Origin: Pachyrhynchus sulphureomaculatus
Lineage: Eukaryota; Arthropoda; Insecta; Coleoptera; Curculionidae
Direction of reading: 5' to 3'
NCBI GenBank assembly: GCA_019049505.1
Contig: CM032455.1
Span: 80,882,554 to 80,946,553, forward strand
DNA length: 64,000 nucleotides
Shown here: positions 24,996-38,981 of the stretch, one piece after another
How positions within the stretch are numbered: the stretch's first letter is position 1
How the letters are laid out: the number at the start of each line of letters is the position of its first letter
Program-made: the position numbers and the translations under genes
The notes under the pieces: model-generated
The model's input: only the letters and a program-made list of their open reading frames with translations
What the model was told of the DNA's origin: nothing
Database searches by the model: none

Positions 24996-26303
24996 AAGAA
25001 TAGTCAAAAAAAAGGAAACTATCCTTGGGGGGGTCGAATTACAAACCAATCGCCAGAAACGTAACATACTAAAAAAAGAACACAAAATCTAGCATTAACG
25101 AATCACCCATTGACGAAGATACCGAGAGAAACCTATTCCCAAATAACAAGCAAGTAGTCGATGTATTAAATTCTTTGAACTTCCCAAAATTTACCGTTAC
25201 ACAAACTGCAAAATTATTTTTGACGTCAAGTCATATCCCAATTGACGAACTACAGCAAATAGTAAAATAGTACAGATCGAAGACATTTCGGCACATGTAA
25301 TAGATCTAACAAAATATTGCTTGAAGACGCTTATTTCGTGTAAGATAAATAAATATACTGACAAACAGAAGGTACAGTTATAGGGTCATCCCGAACACCA
25401 GCAGTCTCCAATCTCTTCATGATCTACTTCGAGAAGAACACAATAAAGGCAGCAATGTAACCGAAGCTATGGATTCATTACGTCGATGACGTATTCGTGG
25501 TATGACCCTAAGGTAGAGAGCAGCTCCGTGACGTTCTAGACCATCTGAACTCCATTCATCAATAAATTCAGACACACACATTTGGAATATATAGTATATG
25601 AGAAACTAATATACACAAATAGATATCTGAATGCTGAATTCCATAACCATCCATCACAATTACAGGCTGTGGCAAACACATTAACCTCCAGGTCAGCAGC
25701 CAGTGCTAAAAAACCGGAGGAGTTAGAAAAATTACTATTGCTCTAAAACTGAATAGATATAAACAGGTTACACTAACCAGGGCCATAAGACAACAAAATT
25801 CACAGTAGAAAATCCATTGATAAGAATACACAAAATCACGGTAACAGACCATACCATAAATATAAGGGAACACGAACACGATTAGTAGCCTTCTGTGGAG
25901 ACTAATCGTATCAGCTGTATACAACTGCAAACAATAAGATATGTTATAAAAAATTTCAAAGATAAGAAAATCAAATCTGCTCTTTTTCGACATCAACTCC
26001 AGACGGATTTTGACAGCTGCAAACTCATAGCCAGCATAGAAAAATTACCAAACAATACGGGAGGCCATCAAAATTGAAAAAATGGTACCCTTGAATAGAA
26101 TAGTGGAAGCACTAAACTTAAATTATACATGGAAAACTATTATTAAGAAAGAAACTTATCAACAAATTGAAAAATTTTATGTTCCGTCTACACTGGAAGC
26201 CTCTGAAACAATAGCTATAAGAACGGAGCCAACTAAGACCAGTTAGAGTTACTACAACCTCCGGAGCAGATATAAAACACTCGGCAGTAATGTAAGTTCT
26301 CAG

Positions 26304-26304
<1 letters not shown>
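24991..26304 (+). mobile_element. Penelope-like retroelement relic
   Basis: Strongly decayed, read across frames. NLFPNNKQVVDVLNSLNFPK (25130-25190) is upstream RT. GSSRTPAVSNLFMIYFEKNT (25385-25445) is the region where Penelope-like elements have GSPLSP. IHYVDDVFVV (25475-25503) carries the catalytic Asp pair. REQLRDVLDHLNSIH (25515-25560), TNRYLNAEFHNHPSQLQAVA (25615-25675) and a C-terminal part to about 26270 follow. YVDD followed by a fiber-type TNRYLN...H block is the Penelope pattern and not that of LINEs. A GIY-YIG domain is too degraded to confirm. Flanked by TA arrays on both sides. Confidence 0.72.

Positions 26305-26305
<1 letters not shown>

Positions 26306-26381
<76 letters not shown>
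26306..26381. repeat. (TA)n array A6, right of the Penelope-like relic
   Basis: Uninterrupted TA starting at the 3' end of the Penelope-like relic. Confidence 0.97.
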
Positions 26382-26383
<2 letters not shown>

Positions 26384-27328
26384 CACTTGCACTTGATACG
26401 GCCAACTTAATTTTTTTTTTAGTCGATTTGATCTTGCAAATTTTATTATGTTAAGCCAGTCATTTATAGTGTACACTGACATATACTTCTTTGCTGACTC
26501 AGTTACACCGCGCATCTAGTTACATTCTATATATGAGTGCCGTTTTTCGAACTACTTTTGCTGTATTATTTCAAAGTGTCCAAAAGATTGCATACAGAAA
26601 AAGGACTGCCATCTACTGGTTCCTATTTTGGCCCGTGCATGTGTCGGAGTATAGCAGAATGTGTTTAACGCTCTTCGGCAGATTCTTTATTCACTCCAAA
26701 ACACACTTTCCAATTTCCGAGCTTTCTCTTTTCTCACTCTGCATATTGTTAAATTGTGTTATAGAATTCACGGCATATGTAGAAACTGGTGGATCCTTGT
26801 ACAAAGACCGATTGGAGAAAATTCACCTTAAAGAGCGGATCTGCGGCGTTTTTTTTTAAGTGGCTGTTTACCAATTAGAGGGGTAAGATGTCGTAAAGAT
26901 CAATGTTTTTTTAAAGAGAGATAGACTCACATAGTGATTACAAAATTTGGAGAAAGTGTAGAATATAGCAGCAAGTCAGATAGATTTTGTCATTGGTACA
27001 GTTGCTTAAGTTTTAAATTTATCACGGACAACTTAGGAAATTTTATATAGAGATCCATTGCATGTTTAAGAAACATTTATTTATTTATTTATTTATCTCG
27101 TATGGATGTATAATACACACAGCACAATTAAAGTTAAATAAAATTACTCAAATGAATTATGCAAAATTATAACCAACCAATAAGGTACCAATTTAAGGTC
27201 CATAAAAAAAATCGTTTACTATTAAGATATTTATACTGAAAAAACAATTTTAAATTCTGTTTTTATTTTGTCCCCAAACAGCTGTTAAATCTAAATAATA
27301 AAGTAAAAAATTGACCCTACACCAATTT

Positions 27329-27332
<4 letters not shown>
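26382..27332. other. Stretch with weak features only
   Basis: A 122-codon plus frame at 26491-26859 has no recognisable motif and looks fortuitous. TTTA repeats at 27078-27098 could be the tail of a minus-strand LINE, but no adjoining RT sequence was found. Confidence 0.4.

Positions 27333-27395
<63 letters not shown>
27333..27395. repeat. (TA)n array A7
   Basis: Uninterrupted TA in otherwise AT-rich non-coding sequence. Confidence 0.97.
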
Positions 27396-27400
<5 letters not shown>

Positions 27401-27739
27401 GATTGTATTTTAAAATAATTACTTATTACTTACACAGGTTTTATATCTCAATATTGTAAAGTAAAAAATTTTAACAGGTAATTTACCAAAATTTTATTTG
27501 CTTCCTGGTAAAAAAGACAACAAAATTAATGTTGGGATGAATTGTTCCCCTTTATTTATTATAGACAGACGTCGGCAAAAAATTGTTTTATTATCGCCAA
27601 CAGGGTAAGACTTCTGCTGTAGGGGAGGCTCGTGTACATTATATTATACGTCTTTTGTTTATTAATTCTTACAACATATTTTTGTAAGGACTTTATGTAA
27701 TTTCCACAGTTTTTTGTTCAGTATTTATTGTAGTATTGG

Positions 27740-28310
27740 ACATAAAGATTTTTCATTTTTTTTAAAGCTTCAGCGTTAAATCCCGAAATAGACGGTTCAC
27801 TATTTAAATGTGGCTGACCAATTGCCTGATTTCATTATGGATAATAATAAAACCACCTTGTAATATCATTGTGCTTTCATTACTTGATTTTGTTTGAGGG
27901 AGAGAGCATTTATATTTTCATCTGCTGCAAAAAGATGTTTGGGAAACATGTTTTTGTCCATGGGCCAAAATTCAGCTGCTTGAAATTCCTTTCACAATAA
28001 TTACAGTGATAGCAGCTCTTTAGTAAGCTTCTGCAAATAAACTTGCAACTTGTTATTGCTTTACTTAAGGACCTGGATTTGTCCTCAATCATTTTTCTTT
28101 TGCTTGAGTAAAATAAGAGCCCATAGGTTTAAAAGAAAGACCCGTCGAATGGCTGAAGTCGGTGAGTAGTAATGCCTAGCAGCTGTATCATCAGACTTTG
28201 CTATGTTCGACGCTTTCCAGTTCTTCGAATGCGTTGTATTTCCGTCAAGCAGAAGTAACACTTTATTTTCAAGGGTTGGCTTAACGATGCTTATAAAATG
28301 TTTCATCCAT
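27740..28310 (-). pseudogene. pogo/DDE_1-type transposase C-terminal relic
   Basis: Minus strand. 28085-28306 reads MKHFISIVKPTLENKVLLLL then DGNTTHSKNWKASNIA, matching the second catalytic Asp block of DDE_1 transposases (KVLLLLDGHxTH-type). 27910-28010 contains sequence equivalent to the downstream block, AAEFWPMDKNMFPKHLFAAD when read across frames. The region between is scrambled. First catalytic block and terminal repeats not found. Unrelated in detail to the intact Tigger at 46318-47943. Confidence 0.65.
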
Positions 28311-28706
28311 TTTACTAGTTTTACATTTTACAGTTTGAGTTAATACAGCCAGTACCTAGAATGGTGACAACACTCTCAGAAGGTGTTCCATTCCCCAATT
28401 CAGGATTTTGTCTCATTCTTTTGAATATGTAGTCCTAAAACTTTTTGCGCTTTTTTTTTGAACGGTGGAAAATTCACTTTCATCAACGTTAGATAATTTT
28501 TTTTTTATTTACCATTTTTTTTTAGGGTGAGGGTCGATTTGTCTACTCTCCCTACTTGAAAACAGGTGTTAAGGGGGACTGATCTAGTTGTTCCGGCGCC
28601 TTACCAGAACCAAGGTCGGTTTTTCATGGGCGGGTTGGTTTTGTAAATATTTAGTAAAAAGAAGTTTTGCCCCCTTTTTTAATAATTTTTTATAAAATTT
28701 CAAATA
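28311..28706. other. Spacer with T-runs, nothing recognised
   Basis: Contains several T-runs (28448-28456, 28498-28508, 28520-28530) and no coding frame or repeat boundary that I can support. Confidence 0.4.
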
Positions 28707-30200
<1,494 letters not shown>

Positions 30201-33200
30201 AATGGTGCTCAGAATACCTGCATAAGGAAAATTGGCCAAAGGACAAGAACAATAGTGGTGATGATAAAGTGAAAGAATTGAAGGAAGAAGTAAAACAAAT
30301 GAAATAGAAGATAATGGGTCTGAGTGAAATTAAGAGAAAGAAGGAACAAACCTAACGCTACATTCAGGAAATATTTTATTTTACAAGAGAATAGAAATAG
30401 AAGGCGAGGAAGAAAACATTGGAGGAGTAGGTTTTGTAATAAATAGAAAAATAGTTCCAAATATAATAATATAACGCAACATCAAATAGGGTCGCATGTA
30501 TTGTACTAAAGATAACAAAACATTCTAAAATAAAAATAACTCAAGTGTACGCCCTAACAACATCATATGATGGAGATTCAGTAGAATATTTCTACGAGGA
30601 AATAAAAGGTATAACCGAACGGGATCGTTGTCATTATTTACTAGTTATTAACGATTTTAACGTCAAGATAGGCAGTCAGGCTGATCCAAGTGAAAATAAA
30701 ATAAGTAAATTGGGTTTAGGTAAAAATGTTCTTAAATTTCTTAGAACAACAAAAATTATTTGCTATGAACACCTTTTACTACAAAAACACATACGAAGTA
30801 AAGATAGATAAGTACAAACAGAGTACTAAAAAACGAGATAGATTACATACTATCAGGAAAAAATATAGTAAAAGATGTAACAGTTATAAATAAGATCAAC
30901 ACATGAAGTGACCACAGCATAGTCTGAGAAAGAATAGAAATAAAGGAACACACAAAAAAAATCATAACAATAAAGGAACTAAAAATTGAGACACGCATCT
31001 TAAGAGTAAAACAGAAATGCAAGAAGAAATATTAAGAGAAATAACTAAAGGTGATATCCTGAATAACGAAGGCATAGACGAAATTAATGAAACACTAACG
31101 AATATCTTAGTGAAAACAGGAGAGAAACTAGCCAAAAAGAAGAGGAATAAAGCAAGAATATGAAGCATAAAAATGGAAAAATTGTTTGAAGAAAGACCTA
31201 CATTGCTAGGACAGGGAAAGAGAATTACTGTTCAGTTTGTAGAAACTAATAAAACCCTAAAAAAGTCTATTCAGGAGGACAGTTAGATATAAAAATATAA
31301 AAAAAAAATAGAGAACAGTTCAAAAACATAAAAGCACGCAGAGAAGAACTAGGAAGAATTACAATCCATAACTTAAAAGATGAAAATGGAGACGATGTGG
31401 AAGATCGAGAAAAAATAACAACTAATTGAAAAGTACTATCAAAAGTTGTACGAACAAAAAAAAAAGGTCACAAAGATCACAAGGAACGTGGGAATAGAAA
31501 AATAATCAATGTTTGCTCAGAAGAAATACCAAAAATAACAGAAAAAGAAATATTAACAACACTAAGAACTATGAAAAGCAATAAAGCGCCGCGTCAGGAC
31601 CTGGGAGTGCTAACGGAATTAATGAAAGAAGGAGGAGACTGGTGGGACAGATGCTGAAACTCTTATTCAATAACTATCTAGAAGAAGGGAAGATAACAGA
31701 AAATTGGAACACTTCTCCAACAATCTTACTTGTTAAAAAAGGCGAAAAGACTAAGCTAGACAATTACCGACCAATATGACTACTTTAACAAATATATAAA
31801 TTGTTCACCCAAATAATAATTAATAGATTGAAAAACAAACTGGAATTAAACCAATCTGTAGAACAGGCCGTATTCAGGAAGAGTTTTAGTACGTGTGATC
31901 ACCTCTTAACTATCAGAACTTCAATAGAAAAAGCAACATAATATTATTTAAAAATGTACGTGGTATTTATAGATTATAAGAAAGCTTTTGATAGTATCGA
32001 GGACCCTTAAAAAACCCTCGTATAATGACAAAATAGACTATAGTTATACATACTCAGATCATAAGAACGATTTACAACAAAGCTCAGATATAGTAGAAAC
32101 AGATAGTAAAAGTATACCTACCAAACACAGAGTGAAGACAAGGAGAATCTATGAGCCCAAAACTATTTATAGCAGCATTAAAAGAAGTTTTCAGGGAACT
32201 GGAATGAGAAAGCAGGGGGATTTGTACAAATAAACACTTCGTTATGCAGCTGATGTAGTACTAATATCGGATAATTTTGATGATCTACAGGAAATGATTA
32301 CTGAATTGCAAAACAAATCAGAGAATGTAGGATGATTGCTAAATATCCATGAATCATGAAAATAGAGGACAAAGCACTTGAATATGTGGAAGAATACATC
32401 CTCCTAGGCTAAGTGATGAAATGTGGAAATTCCAATCAAATAGCGGAAGTACAGAGAAGAATCACACTGGCTATGGCAGAATTAGGCAAACATAGAAAAA
32501 TACTAATCAACAAAAAAAATTTCTCTGAAACTAAGAAAGACGGTATTCAAACAATGCATTTTACCGGTTCTCACTTACGCAGCCCAGACATGAACATTAA
32601 CTAGAAGGATGATGGATCAGCTAAATAAAACATAGAGAGCAATGAAAAGCCATATGCTGAATATAAGATTACAAGACAAAATGATAAACGAAATTATAAG
32701 ACAGAAAACCAAAGTGATAGACATCAAAGAACAAGTAGCGGATCTGAAATGATCACACAATGAGACAATAACAATGCATTTTACCGGTTTTCACTTACGC
32801 AGCCCAGACATGAACATTAACTAGAAGGATGATGGATCAGCTAAATAAAACATAGAGAGCAATGAAAAGCCATATGCTGAATATAAGATTATAAGACAAA
32901 ATGATAAACGAAATTATAAGACAGAAAACCAAAGTGATAGACATCAAAGAACAAGTAGCGGATCTGAAATGATCACACAATGAGACAATAAAATGAGAAA
33001 TGGAATAAAGGGGTAAAATAATGGAGGCCGTGTTTGGGACAAAGATCGAGAGGAAGGCTCCTAACAAGATGGAAGGATAACCTGAAAAATAGCGGCTGGT
33101 TTAAGATGGATCAGAAAAAAATCCAGAAGGATGGAGAACGGAAAGGGAGGTCTATGTTCAATATTGGATGGAGGAGGGCTTATTGGATAGATAAATTCTG

Positions 33201-33235
33201 TCGCATTTTTCCCTCGTACTTATATAACTAACTTA
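30201..33235 (+). mobile_element. RTE-like non-LTR retrotransposon relic (RTE-B)
   Basis: The longest RTE-like relic. Endonuclease region 30340-30930: LHSGNILFYKRIEIEGEEEN, GVGFVINRK, VYALTTSYDGDSVEYFYEEI, HYLLVINDFNVKIGSQADPS. RT region 31480-32350: INVCSEEIPKITEKEI, LRTMKSNKAP, EEGKITENWN, DNYRPI, VIDYKKAFDS near 31965 and LRYAADVVLISDNFDDLQE near 32240 (the FADD box is altered to YAAD). C-terminal region 32350-33200: EYILLG, LTYAAQT, RSRGRLLTRWKDNLKNSGWF. Many stops and shifts. A 220-bp tandem duplication lies inside it. Confidence 0.82.
32551..32988. repeat. 220-bp tandem duplication within RTE-B
   Basis: The segment beginning ACAATGCATTTTACCGGTT at 32551 recurs at 32771. The two 220-bp units differ at only about two positions (C/T at 32570 versus 32790; ACAAGAC versus ATAAGAC). 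Both hold the C-terminal RT region, so the duplication happened after the LINE was dead. Confidence 0.95.
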
Positions 33236-35769
33236 CTACATACTTATTTGTGTTTTGTACTACTCAGTATATAGAAAGACCACTGACACGGATAGATATC
33301 TAAATGATTTCTCGCAGTCTTCAACTCCCTTGTTCATAGGAACACAAAACATCTTATCATTAATCAATCAATTAAACAACTTCTAGCTGTATCACTCTCT
33401 CAGCCACAATCTCTTTAATCAGAACAAAACATCTTACTTCCATTCTTCAATTAAACAACTTCTAGAACCGAAACATAAAACATTTCATTTAAAAATGTTG
33501 ATCTCCCCTGGTATTTTCGAAGACTAGAAGTCAAGAAGATCAGTCTCTTGAGATTGCAGCCTTTCCATACGTTAAGAATGTCACAGATCACATTTCGAAA
33601 ATTCACCGGAAACGTAAAATAATAGCATGATTCTTTACGTGCCCTAAGCTCTCATAACATTTCGGATCAAAGATAAGAATCCCCTTGAAAATTCGGAAGT
33701 ATCTCATGTATCTGTGGTAAAACATATAATGGCAAAACGAGTAGAAATATATGTACTAGAAACATATAACCTCAAATGGCAGTACGTCTCCGTAACATTT
33801 CCGCTTCGGCATTTGCAGAATACCATTACGAGACAGGACATAAGATTCTCTTTGACCTATCAAAGATTCTTGAAACAATTATTTTCTCTACAGTAGTCCA
33901 CCGAAATATCTTAACACCCCAACAACCTTAATCGTGACACTGGTCTCGACCTTTAACCGGTCTAGGAACAAATTATTCAGGAAGTCCAGTCCACTCTCCC
34001 CTACTTCCCCCCAGCTGACTAATATAAAAAATTGAAATTATTCAGTTTCGTTCTAGATTCCGAAGAAATCAGTTCTCGAAACAAGCTATGAAGAAGCTGG
34101 TAGATGACCAGTATTACTTTTCCATACACACGACAGAGGGGAAATTCAGAAGAATTGTATCTAGAAGCTCTGTAACCTATGAAAGTTTCTTATCAAAACA
34201 AGATAATACATGTTGCTGCCGATAGACCTAACCTGTGTTGTTGGTCTATTATTGTACCCTATGCTATCACTAATAACCAAAAAAGTAAAAGCTTTTTCTT
34301 TTTTAAAAGAACTTGCGAATTCCGATTCATAAAAAATGATAATACCTACATTGTATTACATCACTAAGGTAAGTACTAGATGATATTATGAATAAAGAAA
34401 TTTTTAAAATTATTCTTGATATTTTTATGGTTTATTGCTAATTACGATTTATTAGTGATAAAATATATTGTTTTTAACTAGTTAATACTGAAAATCATGT
34501 CTTAAATGTTTACAACATCCACGAAGATAGACAGCTTTGACCATATGTAATATTAATAAAATTGTGAGCGTCATTTCTTTCTAATATAAAACTCAAAAGA
34601 AATAGATCTAAATAAAATAAAATATCTATCATAGAACTTTCATATTTCCACAAATTTTAGAGTTTTGCCTAATAATGTAAATAATAAGCTAGTTCCTAAT
34701 GTTCTGGTAGGATTCTGTCGCATGCACCAAAACGGAATATATTTCAAGACAAATTTATGTTATGGAATATATAAATTATTATAATGTTATCATGTTTTTT
34801 TTTCTATTTAATTATTTAAAGTAGTTGAATGTATATAAATTAGGCTCCGTGGTTATATTATACAATGAAAATTGAGGGATAATTTTTTTTTAGACTTCCT
34901 GCTGATAAATAATTTCGATGGTGCCACTCAGAACCACATCAAAAATTAGAACACCAATAACTTTTTTAAAACATTATTTTTTCGGCTTTTTTTTTATGAG
35001 CAATTTTCTTTTCTTGGATGCCCGCGTTTTAAACTTGGTCAAGTTTTTTTTATGTGTTACACGATGTCGCGATTTGGTCTTCCAGAGAGTGCCATATTGT
35101 AAGCTGATATTTCTTAATCGTTTGAATAATCCATTTTTTGCTGATCAAGTTAAGATTCAATTGGGGTATTTCAATAACTGGTCATCGCTAGTAAGGCTTT
35201 AAAAATTAATGGCGGCATGAAATTACATATTTTTTTAATATCTAATTTAAATTTCAGTCCACAAAACACTATTTTTAAAACTTAACTGAAAATTTTATTA
35301 GTACACACTACCTGGCATGGATCTCAAGGTGACACGATTACAGTTATTTGTTTATAAGAGGTCCAAAACAAAAAAAAAATAAATAAGCTTTCTTCATTAA
35401 TACCGCTAAGGAAAATAATTGGTACTCTAAGTATAATTTTATTTAACTTCATACAAATTTTGCTTATATGCATAGTGTCCAGTTTAGAAAGATCTGCCTC
35501 AAATAACTAAGAACAAATCACAGAAAAGATCCTTCTCCACGAAGCAAATTTAATATTCTGCAGTCAATAATTATTTTATTAATTTTTGTTCTAACTGTCT
35601 ATGTCTGGCGGTTTATGTTATGGTACGATCAGTAAAACATTATATGGTTGAATTCGTCTCTCTCTATCCGTTATTAAATGATCAAATTTTCAATGTAAAA
35701 GCAATTGAAAAAATAGTTCCGGAGGGCTGGCTAGCAAAAACTTTCTATATATTAACACTTCTTTACATT
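33236..35769. other. Long stretch with nothing recognised
   Basis: About 2.5 kb of AT-rich sequence. Frames near 33714-33896, 34179-34367, 34918-35202 and 35620-35805 are short, without motifs or convincing splice signals. No RNA genes or transposon ends found. Confidence 0.45.
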
Positions 35770-35853
35770 ACAGGTTACAGAGTATACTTTTATTTTGTTA
35801 AATGACAAGTATACGTGTTAGTTAACAAAATAAAAGTGTGCTCTGTAACCTGT
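35770..35853. repeat. Imperfect hairpin, 32-bp arms
   Basis: Left arm 35770-35801 and right arm 35822-35853 are reverse complements at 30 of 32 positions, around a 20-nt loop. Left arm starts ACAGGTTACAGAG and the right arm ends CTCTGTAACCTGT. Weaker complementarity (TTAACA / TGTTAAT) extends outward. A tiny fold-back repeat or structured transcript is possible. Confidence 0.9.
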
Positions 35854-36076
35854 GTTGTTAATATGTACTATCACAAAGCAATGGACAACTCCATAAATTC
35901 TTTACTTTTTTACATACTTGATTAACACTTTAGATAAATGCTTAAGAACAAAACATAACACAGATTATAACTAAGTTCATAGAATGTTAAAATTAGTAAA
36001 GTAAATTCGTAATAGTATTTTCTCACAACTTCGAGGATTAAGCTGTCAGTGTGTGAAATACTTTATTTTATTTTTA
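35854..36076. other. Spacer, nothing recognised
   Basis: AT-rich, no feature. Confidence 0.4.
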
Positions 36077-36210
36077 GTGTTCCATACGGAACACTTATGC
36101 GATCACTTCGTGTCCGTCTGTCAAGTGTAAATTTGGCACAAATATAGGAATCGATGGCCCAATTAGAGACGTGTACTTTTGAAAGTTAAATTTTATTAAC
36201 CATAAATAAG
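36077..36210. repeat. Family P repeat fragment (P2), left end
   Basis: Starts with GTGTTCCATACGGAACAC (one change from P1), then CTTATGCGATCACTTCG and the stretch with GTACTTTTGAAAGTTAAATTTT, matching P1 12350-12530 with a short deletion in the GTCCGTCTGTC region. Similarity fades after about 36205. Confidence 0.8.
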
Positions 36211-36650
36211 GTTAGAAATGAATCTCTTTTCACAAGGCATTGCTTGCAGGTTACTAACAATAACCTAAAAAAAAAAGACTTTCACACGTCCTTACTTGAT
36301 CGACTGTATATCGTCCTTTTGCCCGTATCTAAAATTAATTTTAGAATTCTTTTTTTGTGTGCTGCGCCGTCAATCATAGCGAATTTTTAGTATTACAAAC
36401 AGTAAGTTTGACATACCTTACCTTCTTATTCTTTTCACACTTACCGCCCTAACATCATTCAGTAACGGTTATTAAAACACAGTAGTAGCCAGTCGCCACC
36501 GCTCATAAATGAACTTCCTTGTTGATTTTAGCAACCAGCTGGCTGGCATTTTATGCATTAAAAAATAAGTAAATGATCTAGTATTTCTACTCAGAAAATA
36601 ATTGACACTAAGAAACAGAATACACACATAACTGGACAGATCTTCTTCTT
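36211..36650. other. Spacer, nothing recognised
   Basis: No coding frame or repeat end; the RTE-C 3' region may begin in its right part (minus-strand A-rich AGGAAGAAGAAGAAG at 36640-36657). Confidence 0.4.
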
Positions 36651-36656
36651 CTTCCT

Positions 36657-37055
36657 TCAGCCGCTCTCTACCCACTGTCGGGTATAGGCCTCTCTCAAAT
36701 CTTTCCATTTTTCTCTATGTTGTGCTTGTTGATACCAGTTAAGCCCTCCGATTCTCTTCAGATCGTCGCTCCATCTCTGTTGGGGTCTTCCTATGCTTCG
36801 CTTTTCACCCCATGGTCTCCACCTAGTGATCTTGCCACTCCACTTATACGTCGCTCTCGCTACATGGCCGGCCCAGCTCCATTTCAGAGATGTTATCCGT
36901 TTGGTGATATCATCCACCTTTGTTTGTTGTCTAATCCATTTATTAGTTTTCTTGTCCTTCAAAGTAACACTCAACATCTTCTTTTCCATTGCTCGTTGGT
37001 GAACTTGTAGTTTTTCTATTGTTCTTTTAGTTAAAACCCATGTCTCCGCTCCATA
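36657..37055 (-). pseudogene. RTE-C C-terminal region
   Basis: Frame through MLSVTLKDKKTNKWIRQQTK, WSWAGHVARATYKW, EKRSIGRPQQRWSDDLKRIG and AYTRQWVESG. The RPQQRWSDDL motif and closing REAYxRQW are typical of RTE-like C-termini. Separated from the palm by a stop at 37104. Confidence 0.82.
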
Positions 37056-37103
37056 CGTTGTAGCTGGTAAGATACATTGATTATAAATTTGGGTTTTTGA
37101 TCT

Positions 37104-37505
37104 TTAAGGAACGTTCATATTCAGTACATATTTAAATTTTCTATATGCTGCCCATCCAATACGTATCCTTCTTTCTATTTCAAGCTGCTGGTTTTCCTTT
37201 CCTATTGTTATTATTTGGCCCAGATAGATGTATGTGTTTACTTTTTCTACTGTTGAATGTTCAATCACTATAGTTTCATCATTGGTGTCTTCGTTACTCA
37301 CGTACTTTGTCTTGGAGAAATTTATGTCAAGTCCCACTTTTTTTGATTGGTGGTGGAGATCTGTGATCATCTGGATCATGTCTTTCTTATTGTTTGCTAT
37401 AATTACAATGTCATCTGCGAATCTCAGGTTGTTTAGCCGATCACCAACTATCAGAAGGCCGTTTTCGCCCCAATTCAGTTCTTTGAATACATCTTCTAAG
37501 ATCAT
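37104..37505 (-). pseudogene. RTE-C reverse transcriptase palm/thumb
   Basis: A 133-codon frame beginning MILEDVFKELNWGENGLLIV. It contains the FADD catalytic box at about residues 29-32 and the YLGQ block at about residue 94, ending NMNVP at a stop. The upstream half of the palm, with the first catalytic Asp, is missing. Confidence 0.85.
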
Positions 37506-37894
37506 TGTAAATGCCTTACTCCTCTATTCACTGGGACCTTGTTTGCCAGTTCTTGGTTTACCATAACTTTGAGTGTTGCTCATTCATATATTCTGGCTTG
37601 GACAGATAGTTTGTATTTATTAACTGATCATCGTAAAAACTCTTTTTAATTCTAAGTAAAGCTTAGTGAAATGAAATTCCGAGACGTTATTCATTTTAAT
37701 ATTTTACAATATTTTCACACACTCTGTATACAACCAGTCCCACCTGAGGCGAGGGCAGTAGTCAACATTTGTTTTACCGGGTTAAAAGTGGTCACAGCTG
37801 ATTTAAACCAAATCTTTCATAATGATATTGTGCCACGACGGCTATAGAGACATCAACTTTAATCATAATGAGACTATTAATCATTCTCTATTAT

Positions 37895-38765
37895 AGTTGC
37901 CCATACACTATCAACGCCGGTGTACCTCAAGGCTCCATACTGTCTCCTACTCTCTTTCTCATTTACACTGACGATCTGCTGGAAAAAACCAGGAACCCAA
38001 TCTATAGTTTTGCAGATGACAGTACGCCTATCTCTTCATTCACTTTGAACGCTCGGACATCGGCTACTCAGACGAATATCCGCATACAGCAGGAAGTCAT
38101 TCAACTTCACAAAGGAAGAAATTCTATCTTGGGGTGATAGTAACTAAGTAGAATTTAACGCTACAAAAACCCAGGCGGCAGTTTTTTTTTAAAAAGTTAA
38201 CGTTGCTGAACCCGACATAGTTATTCGGGGCACTCCATTCTTCTAACATCGTCACTCAATTTGTTGGGAGCAAATATGTCCTGGCATCAATATGTTGCAG
38301 GCATAGCAAGAAGAGAGCTTCTCAAAAGTTGGGAATATTATTTCTAACCAGAAAGCTTTACACTCCAAAACAACTGCTAATTCTTTACAAAGCTCAAATT
38401 CGACCAACTATGGAATACTGCTCCCATGTTATATTCTACAATTATTTTCATGGAAAGTGTTCGAAAGATGTGGCCCTATTAATTCCTCCCAGAGCGGTGC
38501 ATGTAAGAAGTACACGTAGCTCTAATATTTCACATCCGTATGAGGTTCAGCTTGTTACTTCTCGTACAACGCTTTTCAAGCAGTCTTTTATATGGAGAAC
38601 ATCATCCCTTTGGAATAATTTGCCCAGGACTGTGTTTCCCACCGAGTACAATTTACAGCGATTCAAAAACAGCGTAAATCGCTTTCTCCGCATACATGTC
38701 GCTCCTGTAGAGCTTTAGGGACCTCCCTGCAACACGTGTGCTAGATCCATAAAAAAAAAACAAAA
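37895..38765 (+). mobile_element. J-family LINE fragment (copy J4) with internal deletion
   Basis: Starts INAGVPQGSILSPTLFLIYT (37910-37970), where VPQGS is intact, then YSFADDSTPISSFTLNARTS (RT palm with FADD). Next come shifted thumb sequences and a C-terminal frame 38329-38718. Compared with J1 and J6 it lacks the segment from WGSAPKHTLHLL through GDLSLF, so CSHV is joined to FYNYFHGKC. 3' end CACGTGTGCTAGATCCAT and A-run at 38750-38771. Dead copy. Confidence 0.85.
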
Positions 38766-38981
38766 AAAAAAACGTAATTTCTCTATCCCTGTAGTTATTC
38801 ATATAACTACTCAGCTGTTTACGATAATCACTATACTTTAATCTACTTCCCTACTGACAAAAGTAACAAACACATAACATACAAGACATTTTTAAAAAGC
38901 CATAGCATACTATTTTGACCTCCGACAGATATTTTAAACCCAACTTATCACAATAGTACATGGACAAATAGTTCAAGAATG

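Larger units (their letters stand above)
36651..37590 (-). mobile_element. RTE-like LINE relic (RTE-C), 3' end
   Basis: 5'-truncated LINE. From 37590 downward: SKAFTMILEDVFKELNWGEN, then LNNLRFADDIVIIANNKKDM (RT catalytic FADD), DINFSKTKYV and VEKVNTYIYLGQIITIGKEN. After a stop at 37104 it continues YGAETWVLTKRTIEKLQVHQ, LKWSWAGHVARATYKWS and LNWYQQAQHREKWKDLREAY. One stop and small lesions separate two long frames, making this the best-preserved RTE-like C-terminus in the window. Two other relics (RTE-A, RTE-D) share the same domain order. Confidence 0.85.

Noticed and set aside
24991..26304. LINE rather than Penelope-like element
   Set aside because: YVDD with the downstream TNRYLN...HPSQ block and no AP endonuclease fits Penelope-like RT better than LINE RT, although decay leaves some doubt.
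26491..26859. 122-codon frame as a membrane protein gene
   Set aside because: Some hydrophobic stretches, but no recognised family, no splice or polyadenylation signals, and it starts beside a TA array. Likely chance.
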